This document shows, one piece after another, positions 61,736 to 64,000 of a DNA stretch of 64,000 nt. A model generated the notes under the pieces. It was given only the letters and a program-made list of their open reading frames with translations, ran no database searches and was not told where the DNA came from. Origin of the DNA: Paraglaciecola mesophila (GTDB lineage Bacteria; Pseudomonadota; Gammaproteobacteria; Enterobacterales; Alteromonadaceae). The position numbers and the translations under genes were made by a program. Position 1 is the stretch's first letter. Each line of letters begins with the position of its first letter. The stretch covers positions 558,001-622,000 of the forward strand of contig NZ_CP047656.1 of NCBI RefSeq assembly GCF_009906955.1, written 5' to 3'.

Positions 61736-62863
61736 TTAGCGTTTAAGCACGCTTGTTAACGCACTAACGCAGTAATCAACATTTTTCATATTACTGCCGT
61801 AACCCATTAAACCGATTCGCCACACTTTACCTGCTAACTCCCCTAGCCCAGCGCCAATCTCTAAGCCAAATTCACTTAACAACTGACCGCGTACTTCGGC
61901 ATCATTAACACCATCTGGAATACTTACCATGTTCAACTGGGGTAAGCGATACGCTTCGTCCACAACGAACTCCAGACCAATATTTTCAAGGCCAGACTTT
62001 AATGTCTGATGCATTTCATCGTGACGCTGCCAAGCAGGTTGTAGCCCCTCGTTGTGTAAAATGCGTAATGACTCATGTAGGGCATACAAACTATTAACGG
62101 GAGCCGTATGATGATAAGCGCGCTTCCCACCTTGCCCCCAATACCCCATAACAAGATCCATATCTAAAAACCAGCTTTGCACAGGTGTTTTACGGGCTTT
62201 TATCACCTCAACAGCTGCGTGACTAAAGGAAACTGGAGACAACCCCGGAACACATGATAAACATTTTTGAGTGCCAGAATAAATGGCATCAATTTGCCAA
62301 CCGTCTACGTCAAGCTCTATACCGCCTAAAGAGGTTACGGCATCGACTATACTTAAGCAGTCGTAACGCTTAGCGAGTTCGCTAATTGCTTTGGCATCAT
62401 TGCGCACCCCAGTAGACGTTTCTGCGTGAACAAACGCTACAGCTTTCGCATCTGGATTAGCCTTTAAGGCCTCTTCCACTTTTTGCAAGTCTGTTTGTTG
62501 TCCCCAGGTGTCTTGTACCATTACAGCCGTTGCGCCGCAGCGCTGTACATTCTGCTGCATTCGTCCACCGAATACGCCGTTCTGGCACACGATGACTTTG
62601 TCACCTGGTTCTAGTAAATTAACAAAAACAGATTCCATTCCCGCCGAACCAGGCGCAGAAACAGGCATAGTAAGTTGATTGTCAGTTTGAAAGGCAAACT
62701 GAAGCAACGTTTTGACTTCGTCCATTAATCCGATAAACGCGGGATCTAAATGCCCTAACGTAGGACGTGAAAGAGCGTTCAAAATACGAGGATCAACATC
62801 TGATGGGCCCGGCCCCATCAACGTTCTAACAGGTGGGATAAAAGTATTGAATTGCGCTGTCAT
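61736..62863 (-). CDS. Alanine-glyoxylate aminotransferase family protein
   Basis: About 375 residues of a class V PLP aminotransferase: start block RTLMGPGPSDVDPRILNALS, APGSAGMESVFVNLLEPGD, FVHAETSTGV, Asp in LSIVDAVTSLGG and PLP Lys in YSGTQKCLSCVPGLSP; GKRAYHHTAPVNSLYALHE. It converts glyoxylate to glycine using alanine or serine. It is a paralogue of the enzyme at 53282 but closer to standard AGT/SGAT. The start at 62863 gives the usual family N-terminus; an ATG at 62902 would add 13 residues. Glyoxylate made from ureide breakdown could be its substrate. Confidence 0.88.
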   Translation of the reverse strand: MTAQFNTFIPPVRTLMGPGPSDVDPRILNALSRPTLGHLDPAFIGLMDEVKTLLQFAFQTDNQLTMPVSAPGSAGMESVFVNLLEPGDKVIVCQNGVFGGRMQQNVQRCGATAVMVQDTWGQQTDLQKVEEALKANPDAKAVAFVHAETSTGVRNDAKAISELAKRYDCLSIVDAVTSLGGIELDVDGWQIDAIYSGTQKCLSCVPGLSPVSFSHAAVEVIKARKTPVQSWFLDMDLVMGYWGQGGKRAYHHTAPVNSLYALHESLRILHNEGLQPAWQRHDEMHQTLKSGLENIGLEFVVDEAYRLPQLNMVSIPDGVNDAEVRGQLLSEFGLEIGAGLGELAGKVWRIGLMGYGSNMKNVDYCVSALTSVLKR

Positions 62864-63119
62864 GAATATTCTAAGCCTTATGTTTGTTGATGTGTTTCCC
62901 ATGTTACCTAGATCTAAGCTAGCAACAAGTGGTCGATAACCGACATAAATAATGTGAATAGAAAAAATGGCAGGATTTATTCTTGTGAATGCACGAAAGC
63001 GCGTCTTATGAAGGCGAGATTATCTTGGCGAAACATTTTTGCAGTAAAAATCAACAAGCCCTAGCAAAACTACGTAACTAAACTACACTTGATTTGTACA
63101 TTGGATATAGTTAGCGCAA

Positions 63120-63178
63120 GGCTCATATGAGCCATACCCCTCAGCTCGGATCAGCTTTTATGGTCCGAGCATTTTTTT
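63120..63178 (+). ncRNA. Candidate small RNA 3' end with intrinsic terminator
   Basis: A 14-bp perfect palindrome (GGCTCATATGAGCC, 63120-63133) is followed by a terminator hairpin with stem GCTCGGA (63144-63150) and TCCGAGC (63164-63170), a 13-base loop and seven T at 63172-63178. The terminator is oriented for plus-strand transcription, yet no plus-strand gene lies upstream: both neighbours are on the minus strand. The 5' end would be between about 62910 and 63110. I do not recognise the RNA family. Confidence 0.45.
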
Positions 63179-63183
63179 ATCTG

Positions 63184-63705
63184 CTAGTCTTGTACTTTTA
63201 GTTCTGCGATAAAACGCTTGGCGTTTTCAACATAGTGTTGACCAGATGCTTCAAGCATTTTCTTTTGCGCATCTGGAATGCTTTTGACTACTTTCGCCGG
63301 CGACCCCATCACCAGTGACCCGTCTGGGATATCCATATTTTCTGTGACCAAACTATTTGCGCCAATAACACAATGCTTGCCTATTTTGGCACCGTTTAAA
63401 ATCACACTGTTGATCCCTATCAGGGAAAAATCACCTATTTGGCAACCGTGTAACATCACCTTATGCCCAATGGTAACGCCTTTACCTACCGTAAGGGGCA
63501 CGCCAAAATCAGTGTGCAGTACGCTGCCATCTTGAACATTACTGCCCTCACCAATGGTTATTTCATCGCAGTCGCCTCGTAATACTGCATTGAACCAAAC
63601 GCTGGCGTTGTCTGCCAAGGTCACTTTGCCCATAATGTGACTACCCGGCGCAATAAAAACATCTTTACCGACAGTGACCTTATCGTTCCCTAATGAATAC
63701 AACAT
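63184..63705 (-). CDS. Gamma carbonic anhydrase family protein (YrdA-like)
   Basis: A 173-residue left-handed beta-helix protein with hexapeptide repeats (for example [19 protein letters not shown] and [15 protein letters not shown]). Three metal-binding His are seen in [17 protein letters not shown]; Arg and Asp in [11 protein letters not shown] and a Gln in NVQDGSVLH fit the gamma-class. It resembles E. coli YrdA/PaaY: some members bind zinc, and carbonic anhydrase activity is often weak or absent. The start is ATG at 63705 with AGGAG 7 bases upstream. It is 14 bp after the tesB gene in the same direction. Confidence 0.92.
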   Translation of the reverse strand: MLYSLGNDKVTVGKDVFIAPGSHIMGKVTLADNASVWFNAVLRGDCDEITIGEGSNVQDGSVLHTDFGVPLTVGKGVTIGHKVMLHGCQIGDFSLIGINSVILNGAKIGKHCVIGANSLVTENMDIPDGSLVMGSPAKVVKSIPDAQKKMLEASGQHYVENAKRFIAELKVQD

Positions 63706-63719
63706 ACCGACTCCTTAAA

Positions 63720-64000
63720 CTAAATTTTACGCATTAGGCCTTCTTGCATACTTGACGCAACAAGCTTGCCCTGACGATTGAAGAATTGGCCGCGCACTAA
63801 GCCACGCGACCCACCACTAAACGGGCTTTCAGCGCAGTACAATACCCAGTCGTCAAAATCGAACGGATGATGAAACCATACTGCATGATCAATAGTCGCC
63901 ATGATTAAGTTCTTATCACGCACGGAAACACCATGTGGCTGAATTGCCGTTGACAGAAAGTGATAGTCAGACGCATAAGACAACATAGCTTGATTTAAAT
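63720..64000 (-). CDS. tesB: Acyl-CoA thioesterase II, C-terminal part (gene leaves at the right edge)
   Basis: The frame is open to the window edge, so only about 93 C-terminal residues are present. They match TesB, the double-hotdog acyl-CoA thioesterase: Asp in MLSYASDYHFL, Thr in IMATIDHAVWFHHPFDFDDWVLYC and Gln in SSMQEGLMRKI form the expected active-site set, and GGSRGLVRGQFFNRQGKLVA is conserved. The N-terminal half lies outside the window. Confidence 0.93.
   Translation of the reverse strand, partial: LNQAMLSYASDYHFLSTAIQPHGVSVRDKNLIMATIDHAVWFHHPFDFDDWVLYCAESPFSGGSRGLVRGQFFNRQGKLVASSMQEGLMRKI

Noticed and set aside
1..64000. CRISPR arrays, insertion sequences, prophage genes, tRNA or rRNA
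   Set aside because: I looked for regularly spaced repeats, transposase or integrase motifs, and tRNA/rRNA sequence; none was found. The only tandem repeats are the short ones reported.

Overview
The window is a 64 kb piece of a chromosome from a marine-type gammaproteobacterium, most likely of the Alteromonadaceae (Paraglaciecola/Glaciecola/Alteromonas relatives). This rests on the moderate-to-low GC, the gene families (UspE-TtcA next to a cbb3 oxidase operon, DUF2987, Bax, OmpA with thrombospondin type-3 repeats, PldA, ModF) and the protein similarities I recognise. The genus is inference. I saw no tRNA, rRNA, insertion sequence, prophage or CRISPR array. The genes are ordinary chromosomal genes in short operons. 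Several starts are TTG or GTG.

Layout. 1-5.4 kb: the end of gnd, a membrane-anchored TlpA-like thioredoxin, an APC amino-acid permease, and a persulfide-type operon (two YeeE/YedE permeases plus a BigR/YgaV-like ArsR repressor) with a clear palindromic operator. 5.4-12.4 kb: a large hybrid sensor kinase, a tandem universal stress protein, a FixL-like haem-PAS kinase with its FixJ regulator, and a lone degenerate receiver. 12.5-15.7 kb: a copper operon (MerR-type regulator, CopA ATPase, anchored cupredoxin) behind a 19-bp-spacer MerR promoter. 15.8-23.3 kb: a GGDEF response regulator, D-lactate dehydrogenase overlapping 6-phosphofructokinase, an FNR-type regulator, a DUF1439-like protein and a second hybrid kinase. 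23.3-29.2 kb: envelope genes (PldA, OmpA, LapA-like, MscS-like, DUF21) and an ECF sigma factor. 29.5-30.5 kb: a two-subunit bacterioferritin operon. 31-41.9 kb: ccoNOQP, ccoHIS, a DsbD-like membrane gene, uspE, ttcA and a patatin. 41.9-46.7 kb: a minus-strand group (EamA, DUF2987, Bax, membrane protein, LysE, sirtuin). 46.9-55.7 kb: an RpiR regulator, fumarase, and a ureide/oxamate-type catabolic operon (amidase, HpxW-like Ntn hydrolase, TauE/SafE permease, ureidoglycine-type aminotransferase, allantoate-type amidohydrolase). 55.8-64 kb: cupin, flavin reductase, glutaminase, GNAT, ModF, MarR, a glycosyltransferase, a second aminotransferase, gamma carbonic anhydrase and the end of tesB.

How it fits together. 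The 8-40 kb stretch reads as an oxygen-limitation region. It has an O2-sensing FixLJ pair, an FNR-type regulator, FNR-like boxes before ccoN, ldhA-pfkA and both tandem usp genes, the high-affinity oxidase, a fermentative branch (PFK plus D-LDH), and copper handling that would supply the oxidase. The fnr gene that often sits beside uspE is not there; an FNR-type gene lies about 18 kb away instead. The catabolic block at 49.5-55.7 kb predicts nitrogen recovery from allantoate/ureidoglycine/oxamate, probably controlled through a perfect TGAAACA/TGTTTCA palindrome.

Least explained signals: the receiver with Glu at the phospho-acceptor site beside FixLJ; a 12-bp perfect inverted repeat in the ccoN leader; an EamA gene whose first helix is open but has no standard start codon; and an orphan terminator suggesting a small RNA near 63.1 kb.
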